A stretch of 64,000 nucleotides of DNA from Vanessa cardui. Lineage: Eukaryota; Arthropoda; Insecta; Lepidoptera; Nymphalidae. The stretch is from assembly GCF_905220365.1 (NCBI RefSeq), contig NC_061135.1, positions 5,361,501 through 5,425,500 on the forward strand, given 5' to 3'. A program made the translations under genes and the position numbers. Shown one piece after another: positions 55,801 to 64,000 of this stretch. Within the stretch, counting starts at the first letter, position 1. Each line of letters starts with the position of its first letter. A model generated the notes under the pieces. It saw nothing but the letters and a program-made list of their open reading frames with translations. It was not told the DNA's origin and searched no databases.

Positions 55801-56556
55801 GTTACAAATCTATGTGAAATAAGATTTCGAACGACGATGTCTTTTGATACGTACTGTAATAAAAAAGTTTGATTGCGGTCAACCCGCACGTTTCATGATA
55901 GAATACACGGAGAGTCTTTAAAATCGCTTTCTGTGGCTAACTGTTAAAGTAATCTTTCCGCCCAATTTCGGTCCGTAGCTTTAAACTTGAATTTTATTTA
56001 CTTTACGAGAGGAAATCCTGAGAGTTTATATTTCTAACTTGACGATACTACCATGTAATGACTTAAAATTCAAAGTATTTAATAAAAAGTGTTAGGTCAG
56101 AATAGTATAACTAGAGGAATTACCATAAAGTTGATCAAATCGAATTCATCTTAAACAAATCTCCAAGAACGACGAAATCTAATAAACTGAAAGGCTTATT
56201 GAGTTTTAAAAAACATTTCAAACCCAACTAAGTTCATCCAGGCGTACTCGACTACAAAGTAGATTAAGTTTGAGATCGTATTAATAGTAAAAGGCATAAG
56301 TTTCCTATAACTCAATTATTTCGAAAGCAATTTCGCGCAGTTGATACAGGTATTACCAACGATAAACTTAGTGCACATTAAGATTGCATCGTAACACTGT
56401 ATACGATGTGCATCTATGTGTGTGTAGGGTTGCCAGGTTTGAATAAAGCCGGATATTGTTAGGCTTTTTGAGTGCGTGTCCGGGCAAATTAGACGGTGTC
56501 CGGACCGTGTTGCTTTTGTTAGACTTTTTAAAATTAACCACTATAAGTAAAAGGAT
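55801..56556. other. Unassigned DNA
   Basis: No gene or repeat recognised. 56425-56520 (GGTTGCCAGGTTTGAATAAA, GTGTCCGGGCAAATTAG) may be an unidentified repeat. Confidence 0.35.
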
Positions 56557-56601
56557 TGTAGCATAATTTAATTTAAAGCATTTGAATTAAATTATGCTAC
56601 A
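56557..56601. repeat. Near-perfect hairpin, 17-bp stem plus 3 bp
   Basis: 56557-56573 and 56585-56601 pair exactly (TGTAGCATAATTTAATT). After one T-G mismatch three more pairs form around a GCA loop. It lies about 14 bases before the HEL-A end at 56615. Confidence 0.9.
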
Positions 56602-56614
56602 TTTTTAACTAAAC

Positions 56615-56800
56615 TTGCGACCCGCCCTGTGGAAAATCTAAAATTGGCAGCGTTTCTTTACTAAATTATCTAAGTATTACATATAAAAAACCCTTTTCTT
56701 AAATCACTCTATCTATTAAAAAACCGCGTCAAAATCCGTTGTGTAGTTTTAAAGATTTAAGAATACATAGGACATAGGACAGAGAAAACGACTTTGCCAA
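56615..56800 (-). mobile_element. HEL-A copy
   Basis: Plus strand: TTGCGACCCGCCCTGTGG (reversed 3' end), GTTTCTTTACTAAATTATC, AAATCACTCTATCTATTAAA, CCGCGTCAAAATCCGTTG and ACTTTGCC. Confidence 0.65.
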
Positions 56801-57296
56801 TGTCTGGACAGTAGTGACTTACATTTTGGCCTATTTTCCCGTAGGCCATACCTACTAATCTTATCTTATAAAAAATCAAAGAGAGCTGGTTTTACATAAA
56901 GTAATTAAGGTATTACTACTATGAAAAAGCCGTACTAATTTTATCGTGTTAAACTCTTTGGTGTGTAGTTTTTCTTCGTTTTTAAGACCTGGCAACCCTA
57001 ACATGTGCAATGAACGATATATTGTATTTCACATAGACATCAATAATCGAACATTCGAAGGCCGTAATCGTATTTGATTGTAGTCAATTGAACATACAAA
57101 ACATAATATTTCGATCACACTTTAGATAAGTACGGATCGATGAAAAATAGCCTGGAGTATTTGTGCACTTATTATTATAACGTGTTCTGTCGCATTATTA
57201 TTGGTACATAGTTGTTTTTACGATAAGAGCAACCTTTATATACAGGATATTTTTTGTGTTTGTATAAGAATATAAGGAGATTTTCTTAATATCATA
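56801..57296. other. Unassigned AT-rich DNA
   Basis: No gene or repeat recognised. Confidence 0.4.
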
Positions 57297-57466
57297 ATTC
57301 GATAGAATGGCATATTCTACACGAAAAGTCATACCTGGAAAGAGTTTCGGTAAAAGACTTTTGACATTACGAGTATTCTAGAATGACTACCTTTCAATCT
57401 CATATTTACCACCAATAATATTACAGTACCATTAGTCTTATACCTGAACTGATCTCTGATCACAGG
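57297..57466 (+). repeat. Local direct repeat, copy 1 (about 170 bp)
   Basis: AATTCGATAGAATGGCATAT ... CTGATCTCTGATCACAGG. It matches 58517-58679 with a handful of substitutions and two short indels (3 and 5 bases). Sharp ends, no terminal inverted repeat, not similar to any other family in the window. Confidence 0.85.
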
Positions 57467-58516
57467 CTATTCACTAGAGAGAATCAAAAGCGTAAATACA
57501 ACCAATAAGACTCGAAGTAACTAGAATTTTATTTGTTAAACAGTTACATTTTACAATCGAACAATTCCAAGCTGCTAGTATGTACATAAAAGTGTTCAAG
57601 CCTTTTTATTGCATATAAACTATTGAATAATGGAAAAGTACTTTGTAACAACGCTTAATGCTACATTTTATAATATTCCATATTGAATATCTGTTAGAAC
57701 TACTAAAACTAACTTTAATGTAACGCAAATTGTGAGAACAGATACTCAAAGTGTAAGAAAATATTAATATTGCCCTATTTAGGTATAAGTTTTATGAAAT
57801 ATCAACGTCTAATTAATTTTAATATAATAACAATTGCCCGACATTTTTGTTACTAGTGGTTTGACGTCATGGTATTATTAAAATCGCTAGAGTAAATATA
57901 ACGTAATAATTGAACCTTGATAAATAATTTAGTTTCCGGGATTATGCGTAGTTAATACCTACAAAAGGTCAGAGGTCAAGGGTTCCATAACATAACATGT
58001 TAAGATTATCAAATAAGGCAAATGGTATAACATACGTTCGTCCTTATCACGTTTACAGATAGATAAAAAAAAAAATGCGTTCCTAGTCCAAAGCATCACC
58101 TTTTTTGGCTATTTACCTATAGAGGTAAATTCAAGCTTAAATAATTAAATATACAATTGCGTAATTGTTACCAAAATGTTCTGTTCTCCATCCAATGTTA
58201 TAAATAAAATGTTAAAGCGTTTTAAAAGGTTATTGTTGCCGGCAGCGATATTTTTACGTTAACTTTATATACACGGTTCAAAATGTAATACTTTTGTTGA
58301 ACGCTCTTGGTTATTCTATATGATGGGTGGTTGAACTGTACACGACTACAATTTCCTTGCAATATAAATGACTATGCAACATTCAATAAGCATACAACTA
58401 CAAGTAACTTCGAACTTATGTATAGAATATAAACTGTATTCAATTATACTTTTATAGAAGTAATAATCTTGAGTTTTATTTAAAGAGGTACAGAGTTGTT
58501 ATTTACACTGTAATGA
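57467..58516. other. Unassigned AT-rich DNA between the direct repeats
   Basis: No gene or repeat recognised. Confidence 0.4.
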
Positions 58517-58679
58517 AATTCGATAGGATGGCATATTCTACAAAAGTAATACCTGGCAAGAGTTTCGGCAAAAGACTTTTGACATTACGAGTATTCTAGG
58601 ATGACTACCTTTCAATCTCATATTTACCACCAATAATATTACCATTAGTCTTATACCTGAACTGATATCTGATCACAGG
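58517..58679 (+). repeat. Local direct repeat, copy 2 (about 163 bp)
   Basis: AATTCGATAGGATGGCATAT ... CTGATATCTGATCACAGG; partner of 57297-57466, offset by about 1.2 kb. Confidence 0.85.
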
Positions 58680-59138
58680 AAATTAAAATATATATTAAAT
58701 AAAAATATATATTTATTATAAATTGTTTGTAGATAGAGAGACAAGATTGTATCTCGATAAAAAAACCGCTGGCAATAGTTATTGATTAATTTATTGTAAT
58801 AAATCCTCATAGTAAATATTATATAACATATTACCTAAAAGGTTTCCTTGAATGCAAACTCTATTCTGATTTAAAAAACTAACGTCATTAAAACACATCT
58901 AAGATTCCAAGTAAAAAATGTTACACTAAAATAGTAACGTAATCTTCACTCATTATATCTGAAATAACCATGTAACCTTATAGCTACGTCCGCAGATTTA
59001 AATTAGGAATAACATTTAGTTTTTATTTTGAAATGCTAAATAAGTATAGTGTATAATGAATCTTCAGTTTACCTTGTTGATTTCGAGACTGTACATCACT
59101 TGCAATGGGTAAAGGGTGTAATTAAGTGAAAGCAACTA
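58680..59138. other. Unassigned AT-rich DNA
   Basis: No gene or repeat recognised. Confidence 0.4.
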
Positions 59139-59179
59139 CACACATAGCATATACACACACATAGCATATACACACACAA
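59139..59179 (+). repeat. Short tandem repeat, period 17
   Basis: CACATAGCATATACACA occurs twice in tandem (starting 59141 and 59158), with a partial third unit. Confidence 0.85.
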
Positions 59180-59280
59180 CTATACCATAGTAAATTTAGT
59201 TGGTGTAATTTAACTCCTGTTGTAATTACAACAGTATGTGTAAAACGTATATCAATATATGGCGTATCATTATCATTTCA

Positions 59281-59484
59281 TAGTATAAAACAAAATCGCT
59301 TATCGCTGTCTGTCCATGTACACCTAGATCTTTAAAATTACGCAACGGATTTTGGTGCGGTTTTTTTAATAGAGAATGTAATTCAGGAGGAAGGTTTTTG
59401 TATATAATACATGGACAATTTAGTAAAGAAACTAAAATGTGATGTCATAACATTGCCCGTGCGAATCCAGGGCGGGTCGCTAGT
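59281..59484 (+). mobile_element. HEL-A copy ending CTAGT
   Basis: TAGTATAAAACAAAATCGC, TTATCGCTGTCTGTCCATG, AATTACGCAACGGATTTTGG, TACATGGACAATTTAGTAAA and the end GGGCGGGTCGCTAGT. A deletion removes the segment before the 3' end. Confidence 0.7.
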
Positions 59485-60783
59485 TAGTCGATAAAATTAG
59501 ACTTTATGTTCGTTCGTTTTAATTGTGTTAAAATAATGATTTCAGTGTATTTATTTTACATACTTATTTCATTAATAGATTACATATGTATTATACATTA
59601 TATAATGTAGTATACATTTCGAGTATTAAAATTTTTCCGAGTAAAAAATAAGAAAGTTATTCTTAAGAGCATTTTGATTTTATAGATTAAAAAAAAAAAA
59701 AAAAACATTTTATAAAAGTCATGATAAGAATGTCATGGAATTCACGGACGAATTATTCAGTTTCAGTTGCTTAACTAAATTGTACGTTGGAGCGATGCAG
59801 ATCACGTATGAAGGTAACATTGACAGAGTAACCTTGTCAGAGGAAAACAAAGGAAAAAGTGTAATAATGGTTGGAAGCGGGCGAACATGTTCAAAAATGT
59901 GGTGACACGAACTCAAACTGAATTCACAAGCAATTCGAGAAGTGCAAGTAAACAATAGCCTGTGTTTTTAGTCATCCAGAGAATCAAAGCGCTGTCAAGA
60001 GTGATGAACACATTATGAGGTTTAAGCAAAGAGATTCCGAGATGATTTAAAGCTCTTTAAATGATGAATTATTTAAATTTTAATATTCGATTTATAAACG
60101 TATTTTATTAATTAAAAAACATAAACATTAATAAACAATAACAAAAATATATCACGTTAAAAACGTTAAATTTAATATACATATATGGAAACAAAATAAA
60201 ATTCGTATTAATACTGATAATGATGTAAATAAAATTTTAGCCGTTTATGATTTGATTAACTCAAATTTGAGTGGCTTGATGGAATAAGCTCTAAGTAGTA
60301 GTCCTTAATAGTAGTCGAAACCTTTGATTAGTAGTTCATTTACAGGTTGATAATCTACTTTAAACATAATTATAATCCAACATACTATTTCTAAAGCTAG
60401 ACACATTGGTTTAATCTGTGGAACAAACAACGGTTGGAAATACAATATGTTAAGCAATTGCATACGATATTGTTTGGTAAGTTTTGGGTAATTAATGATT
60501 ACTGCGGCGTATTTTGTGTGAACGGTTTCGTAATATAAACGTGATACATACACGTGTATTATTATTTACTACGCACATTATATTTACATATCGTACTTCG
60601 TTAAATTTTTAGAACTATAAAATGTCTAGCTATCAATTTATTACCGTTAATAATTTACAGCATCATCGAGATTATATTTCGATGGATCTTGTAAAATCAA
60701 TAAACTGTAAAAAAATATTAATCAAACTTGTCTCTCGCCACGTATGCAGATGACAAAGATCAAAGAGAATCGCGCACAAGAGA
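59485..60783. other. Unassigned AT-rich DNA
   Basis: Minus-strand frames of 78 (59719-59955) and 82 codons (60305-60553) have no motif. No repeat recognised. Confidence 0.4.
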
Positions 60784-60969
60784 ATGAATGATGTTCACCA
60801 ATTAGCCGGCACTTCTGTTGTATATCAACATCATGGAATTCATTCCAACTTTGAAGAAACAAAAAAATACTTTCAAGTCAAAAGATCACAAGCCGTCTTT
60901 TATTTCATATGCGGATCAGAAAGCGATACAAAAGAAATAGCACACGAGAGATATCTGTGTCAGCCGTGA
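60784..60969 (+). CDS. Small hypothetical ORF (61 codons)
   Basis: ATG at 60784 to TGA at 60967-60969, beginning MNDVHQLAGTSVVYQHHG and ending AHERYLCQP. It has a balanced content of charged residues and no low-complexity run, unlike most chance frames here. Just after the stop lies ACTTG/GTGAGTG (about 60979), a consensus-like donor, so the region could instead be a 5' exon with an upstream ORF. No domain recognised. No clear promoter. The frame length alone is compatible with chance. Confidence 0.2.
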   Translation: MNDVHQLAGTSVVYQHHGIHSNFEETKKYFQVKRSQAVFYFICGSESDTKEIAHERYLCQP

Positions 60970-61252
60970 CGCGACTTGGTGAGTGTTCGGCAATTAATCC
61001 AGCATTTCCACAACGTATCCACAACGTATAAATGGATTAGAATTGCTTCTGTAATTAGCCGTTAAAAGGCTATACTTTAGCTGTTATTTGAAAGTAGTAT
61101 TTAAACTATTTTGAGTAGTTTTACTGGGCTATCGTTTAAATATTAAATTCATCTCGTACCTGGTGAATGTAACCAACATGAGGTCATCATCTAGCTTCAA
61201 GTCTAGTTCACCTGAATACAGAATCTGAATTGGATCGATAAAATAAGGTATT

Positions 61253-61310
61253 TACAAAATTGGTTTGGCTTTATACTAGTCTGGATAGCTTCTACCCACT
61301 CATCATATTC
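61253..61310 (+). mobile_element. RET-C 58-bp fragment, identical to 62413-62470
   Basis: TACAAAATTGGTTTGGCTTT ... CTACCCACTCATCATATTC. All 58 bases equal those at 62413-62470. Both flanks differ. Confidence 0.85.
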
Positions 61311-61494
61311 TTAGCATGACATATTATATACAGTGCTACTATTTTTTGATATTCGAAAATCTCTTCTCTTAATAGCTCAATAATTATATTTAACCAATAA
61401 AATATATGTATATTATATTTGTGTTCTTTTTTATATAAAATATATCAGAAATAATTTCATACAATATTAATTTATTCATTTGAATATATTTCTT

Positions 61495-61694
61495 ACTAGC
61501 AATCGCCCGGAGGTTCGCTCGCGTTTTAGGGTATTGGTTATCACGTGATAGGCAAAAAAACGTAACCTACTTACGTAACGTCTTTTCTTGGAGTTCAAAT
61601 TGGCTCTATACCAAATTTCATCAAATTCGATTCATGGGTTTGGCATGAAAGAGTAACAGACAGACTTACTTTCACATTTATAAAATTATAGGTA
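61495..61694 (-). mobile_element. HEL-B copy ending CTAGT
   Basis: Plus strand: ACTAGCAATCGCCCGGAGG, TTCGCTCGCGTTTTAGGG, ATTGGTTATCACGTGATAGG, TTCTTGGAGTTCAAATTGG, CTATACCAAATTTCATCAAA, GAGTAACAGACAGACTTAC and TTTCACATTTATAAAATTAT. Confidence 0.7.
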
Positions 61695-62036
61695 TATACC
61701 TATATGATAACATGCGTTCTAAATTCAAATTGCGAATAGCGTAGAGTGTGATGTTGCAGACGATTACAAAGTAATACAAAGAGACCAAGCACACATTTGC
61801 GTATCTGCGGGATTCACAGCGCGCTCGGTATTCAGTAATTAACCCCTACGGTCGCTGAGCACTGGAATTACACGCGTGGACACTGACGTTTGGTGTGATT
61901 AGCAACATTAGAAGTTTATATGAATATGACATCGAGGCTCATATATTTTAAATTTCCCACCTATGTTATATTTCATAGTTTAACTTTGAATTCAAAAGGG
62001 AGACCATTGCCTAAAAAAGGATTTTTATAATAAACT
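61695..62036. other. Unassigned DNA with a CpG patch
   Basis: 61790-61900 is GC-richer (GCGTATCTGCGGGATTCAC, AGCGCGCTCGGTATTCAG, CACGCGTGGACACTGACG) and contains a TTCAGTA initiator-like site. No exon was supported. Confidence 0.3.
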
Positions 62037-62281
62037 TGACGACTTCCGAGGTCGAGCGGTGTGTACACCAGTTTTCATGGGTACACCACTCTGCGGTCCC
62101 AGGTTTGATTCCCGGCCAGTGATATAGATTATCATTAGTTTTCTATGTTGTGTTCGGTCTGAGTGTTTGTGGTACCGTCGTTACTTCAGATTTTCCATAA
62201 CACATGTGCTTTAGCTACTCACATTGGGATCAGAGTAATGTATGTGATGTGGTCTCATATTTACTTATTCTTTTATTTAAA
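62037..62281 (+). mobile_element. SINE-E copy, full-length, tRNA-derived
   Basis: The tRNA-like head runs from TGACGACTTCCGAGGTCGAG (A-box region) to B-box GGTTTGATTCC (62102-62112) and CCCGGCC. The body contains TAGTTTTCTATGTTGTG, GTTTGTGGTACCGTCG, CCATAACACATGTGCTTTAG and TGGGATCAGAGTAATGTATG, ending in the degenerate TTTA-type tail (ATTTACTTATTC). A second, truncated copy lies at 28018. It is not a tRNA gene: the acceptor stem does not close and the body continues. Confidence 0.75.
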
Positions 62282-62412
62282 CTGAAACGCTCAAGCTCAA
62301 AATTTAACTGGCCAAATGCACTAAAAAAGAATATCTCAATTGAATTTTTTTTGCAAGTATTTTTTCCGAAACTCAAACAACACGATAGCTTCCAAAACAG
62401 ATTTTCCAGATC

Positions 62413-62650
62413 TACAAAATTGGTTTGGCTTTATACTAGTCTGGATAGCTTCTACCCACTCATCATATTCCCTACTGCCATGCAACAATACTTTGTATTG
62501 TTTTATTCCGTTTTGAAGGGTGAGTGAGCCCAAATAAATCCACGAGAGACATAAAAACTTAGTTCCCAAGGTTTCTGCTGCAATGTAAATTAAAATCTCT
62601 TTTAGACCAATGGCTATTAGTGATGCCGGCACATTTCTTCATTCACTTAC
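62413..62650 (+). mobile_element. RET-C copy
   Basis: It starts with the 58-bp block shared with 61253, then TGTATTGTTTTATTCCG, TTTTGAAGGGTGAGTGAGCC, AACTTAGTTCCCAAGG, CCAATGGCTATTAGTGATG and an end near AATAAAACAAAA. The 107-codon plus and 98-codon minus frames over this region are chance readings of the repeat. Confidence 0.65.
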
Positions 62651-63091
62651 TCTTGTAATAAAACAAAAAGATATTTCTAATTGTATGTGCCTTATACTCA
62701 AAACTGTTGTTGTATTAAATTGCAATAACATAAACATATAATTGACAGCAAAAATGCGTATTTTAAAACAAACTACGACTGATATATTTTTTAAATTATA
62801 ATGAACGATCACATTTCGTTAAAATACGACATTAATGGTATACCCCAGCGTTGGTGGCGATTTATTGATCCTGTGGTTATTTATATCGAAATGTGTAAAA
62901 TTGCCGACTCACACTGAAACATGCGGTTACCCGATACCGTTAATGCCGTAATGGTTTTAGTATCATTCGACACTTGAAACATAGAACGTGTTCCGAATAT
63001 GAAAAATTAACTTCGTAACGTCATTCGAAATTCAAAATCAATTTAGAATAGTAAAAGTCTGTACACGTGCATTATACAGTGCTGGTTATAG
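62651..63091. other. Unassigned DNA
   Basis: 62860-62990 is somewhat GC-richer (GTTGGTGGCGATTTATTG, TGCGGTTACCCGATACCG). No gene or repeat recognised. Confidence 0.35.
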
Positions 63092-63490
63092 CCCACGACC
63101 TCGCTTGCGTTTTAAGGGGTTGGTTGATTCATTAAAAAAAAGTAAACTAACAGCCAGTTATTTCCCACTGCTAGGATAAGGCCTTCTCTTCCATTAAAAA
63201 GAGGGTTTGAAACATATTCCACCACGCTGTTCCAATGCGGGTTGGTGGAATGCACATGTGGAAGAATTTCGATGAAATTAGACACATGCAGGTTTCCTCA
63301 CGATGTTTTCCTTCACCGCCGAGCACGAGATGAATTATGAATACAAATTAAGCACATATATATATAGTGGTGATTGCCTGGATTTGAACCCGCAATCGTC
63401 GGTTAAGATGCACGCGTTCTAACCACTGGGCCATCTTCAGCTCGGTTGTCATGTGTAAGGCAACAAACGTCCTTCCTTGAAATTCAAGTT
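63092..63490 (-). mobile_element. HEL-B fragment split by SINE-A
   Basis: Left part: CGACCTCGCTTGCGTTTTAA then GGGGTTGGTTG (63100-63130). Right part: GGTTGTCATGTGTAAGGC then AACGTCCTTCCTTGAAATTC (63444-63482). Together they give the HEL-B 3' half interrupted by the SINE at 63136-63443. GGTTG at both borders may be the start of a target-site duplication. Confidence 0.55.
63136..63443 (-). mobile_element. SINE-A copy, full-length
   Basis: Plus strand: AAAAAAAAGTAAACTAACAG and TTTCCCACTGCTAGG (tail), CCACCACGCTGTTCCAATGC, GAATGCACATGTGGAAGAAT, TTCCTTCACCGCCGAGCACG (body), TTTGAACCCGCAATCGTCGG, CTAACCACTGGGCCATC (head with B-box and A-box on the minus strand). All modules are present. Confidence 0.8.
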
Positions 63491-63844
63491 TTTTTGAAAC
63501 TAAAAATTTACAATAGCTAAATTCATTTGTATAGAATTCGTTATTTTTAGCAATAAAAACTTTTAATTGCTTGCGTAAATTTATTTAACTGTACAAGTTG
63601 CAAAGTATACAGTCGAAATCAACCATGTTCCAATGTTAACAATATCAAGCTCGATCCACAGAGAAATAGCTAAAACTAATCTGTTACTCGCCTTCAACTA
63701 GCCGCATATAAATCAGGTTGCACGAACGTTATTTTAACAATAACCTTAATTTAGAGCACATACTTTTACTACTTACTATTTATAACAATGAAACTATAGT
63801 TATAAAATTTTAAATAACGTAATTGAAAATTACAACCGCAACAA
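63491..63844. other. Unassigned AT-rich DNA
   Basis: No gene or repeat recognised. Confidence 0.4.
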
Positions 63845-64000
63845 ACAACAACTTCCTGTATATTTTCCCACTATTGGGCTAAAGCCTCCTCTCCCTTTGA
63901 GGAGAGGGTTTGGAGCTTATTCAAAATCGCGTTGAAACTAGACACATGCAGGTTTCCTCACGATGTTTACCTTAACCGCCGAGCACGAGATGAATTATAG
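63845..64000 (-). mobile_element. SINE-A copy, cut by the window edge
   Basis: TTTTCCCACTATTGGGCTAA, GCCTCCTCTCCCTTTGAGG, GACACATGCAGGTTTCCTCA and CGATGTTTACCTTAACCGCC. A deletion removes the TTCCACCACGCTG segment. The tRNA-like head would lie beyond 64000. Confidence 0.75.

Noticed and set aside
59139..59179. CRISPR-like repeat array
   Set aside because: Only two and a bit tandem units of 17 bases without spacers, in a eukaryotic context.
62037..62115. tRNA gene on the plus strand
   Set aside because: B-box GGTTTGATTCC and an A-box-like word exist, but the arms do not fold into a cloverleaf and the SINE-E body continues.

Overview
This window looks like nuclear DNA of a moth or butterfly, most likely a butterfly. 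It is AT-rich, has no bacterial or viral gene organisation, and is crowded with short dispersed repeats typical of Lepidoptera. These include tRNA-derived SINEs whose tail contains GCAGTGGGAAATTTACAG, non-autonomous elements ending in CTAGT (Helitron-like), 3' ends of RTE- and Jockey/CR1-like LINEs, and foldback elements with CCGACTTCAAA near their ends. Family names here are working labels. Orientation means tRNA head to tail for SINEs, and CTAGT at the 3' end for the Helitron-like families.

Families: HEL-A (core ACGCAACGGATTTTGATG, ends CTAGT), HEL-B (starts near ATATTATAAATG, ends AAACGCGAGC...CTAGT), HEL-C (contains TGTTTGTTCCGGC and GGACCGATTTTGAC), SINE-A (Metulj-like as I remember that family), SINE-B, SINE-E, SINE-F, RET-C (core TTGAAGGGTGAGTGAGCC with an A-rich end) and LINE-D tails (TTGATTTGATT microsatellite end).

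No complete host protein-coding gene could be recognised. The best host-gene evidence is a compact set of splice signals on the minus strand at 14470-14892: a Motif 1-like core promoter sequence, then three candidate exons with GT-AG borders and introns of 78 and 84 bases. Weaker candidates are a plus-strand donor at 43468 and a microexon at 44794-44829, a TATA/initiator promoter at 8456-8491, a possible first coding exon at 53222, and a small open frame at 60784.

Layout: 0-7 kb holds LINE tails, a 592-bp foldback element, HEL-A copies and a RET-C copy. 7-17 kb holds the two best host-gene candidates among scattered repeats. 17-26 kb is repeat-poor and AT-rich. 26-33 kb is dense in HEL-B, SINE-E, SINE-F, RET-C and HEL-A, including a nested insertion. 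33-41 kb has a second foldback element, RET-C, SINE-B, a LINE tail and a tandem pair of perfect hairpins. 41-54 kb has SINE copies, possible exons and a CRE/CCAAT/E-box cluster. 54-64 kb has a still-open RTE C-terminal frame, a local 165-bp direct duplication, and SINE-A inserted into HEL-B.

The most unusual property is at least eight perfect or near-perfect inverted duplications with arms of 16-29 bp and spacers of only 1-4 bases, five of them exactly 4. They lie in unrelated sequence contexts and twice interrupt known repeats, as expected of fold-back (template-switch) mutation. No database search was possible; all family identities rest on recognition and on comparison of copies within the window.
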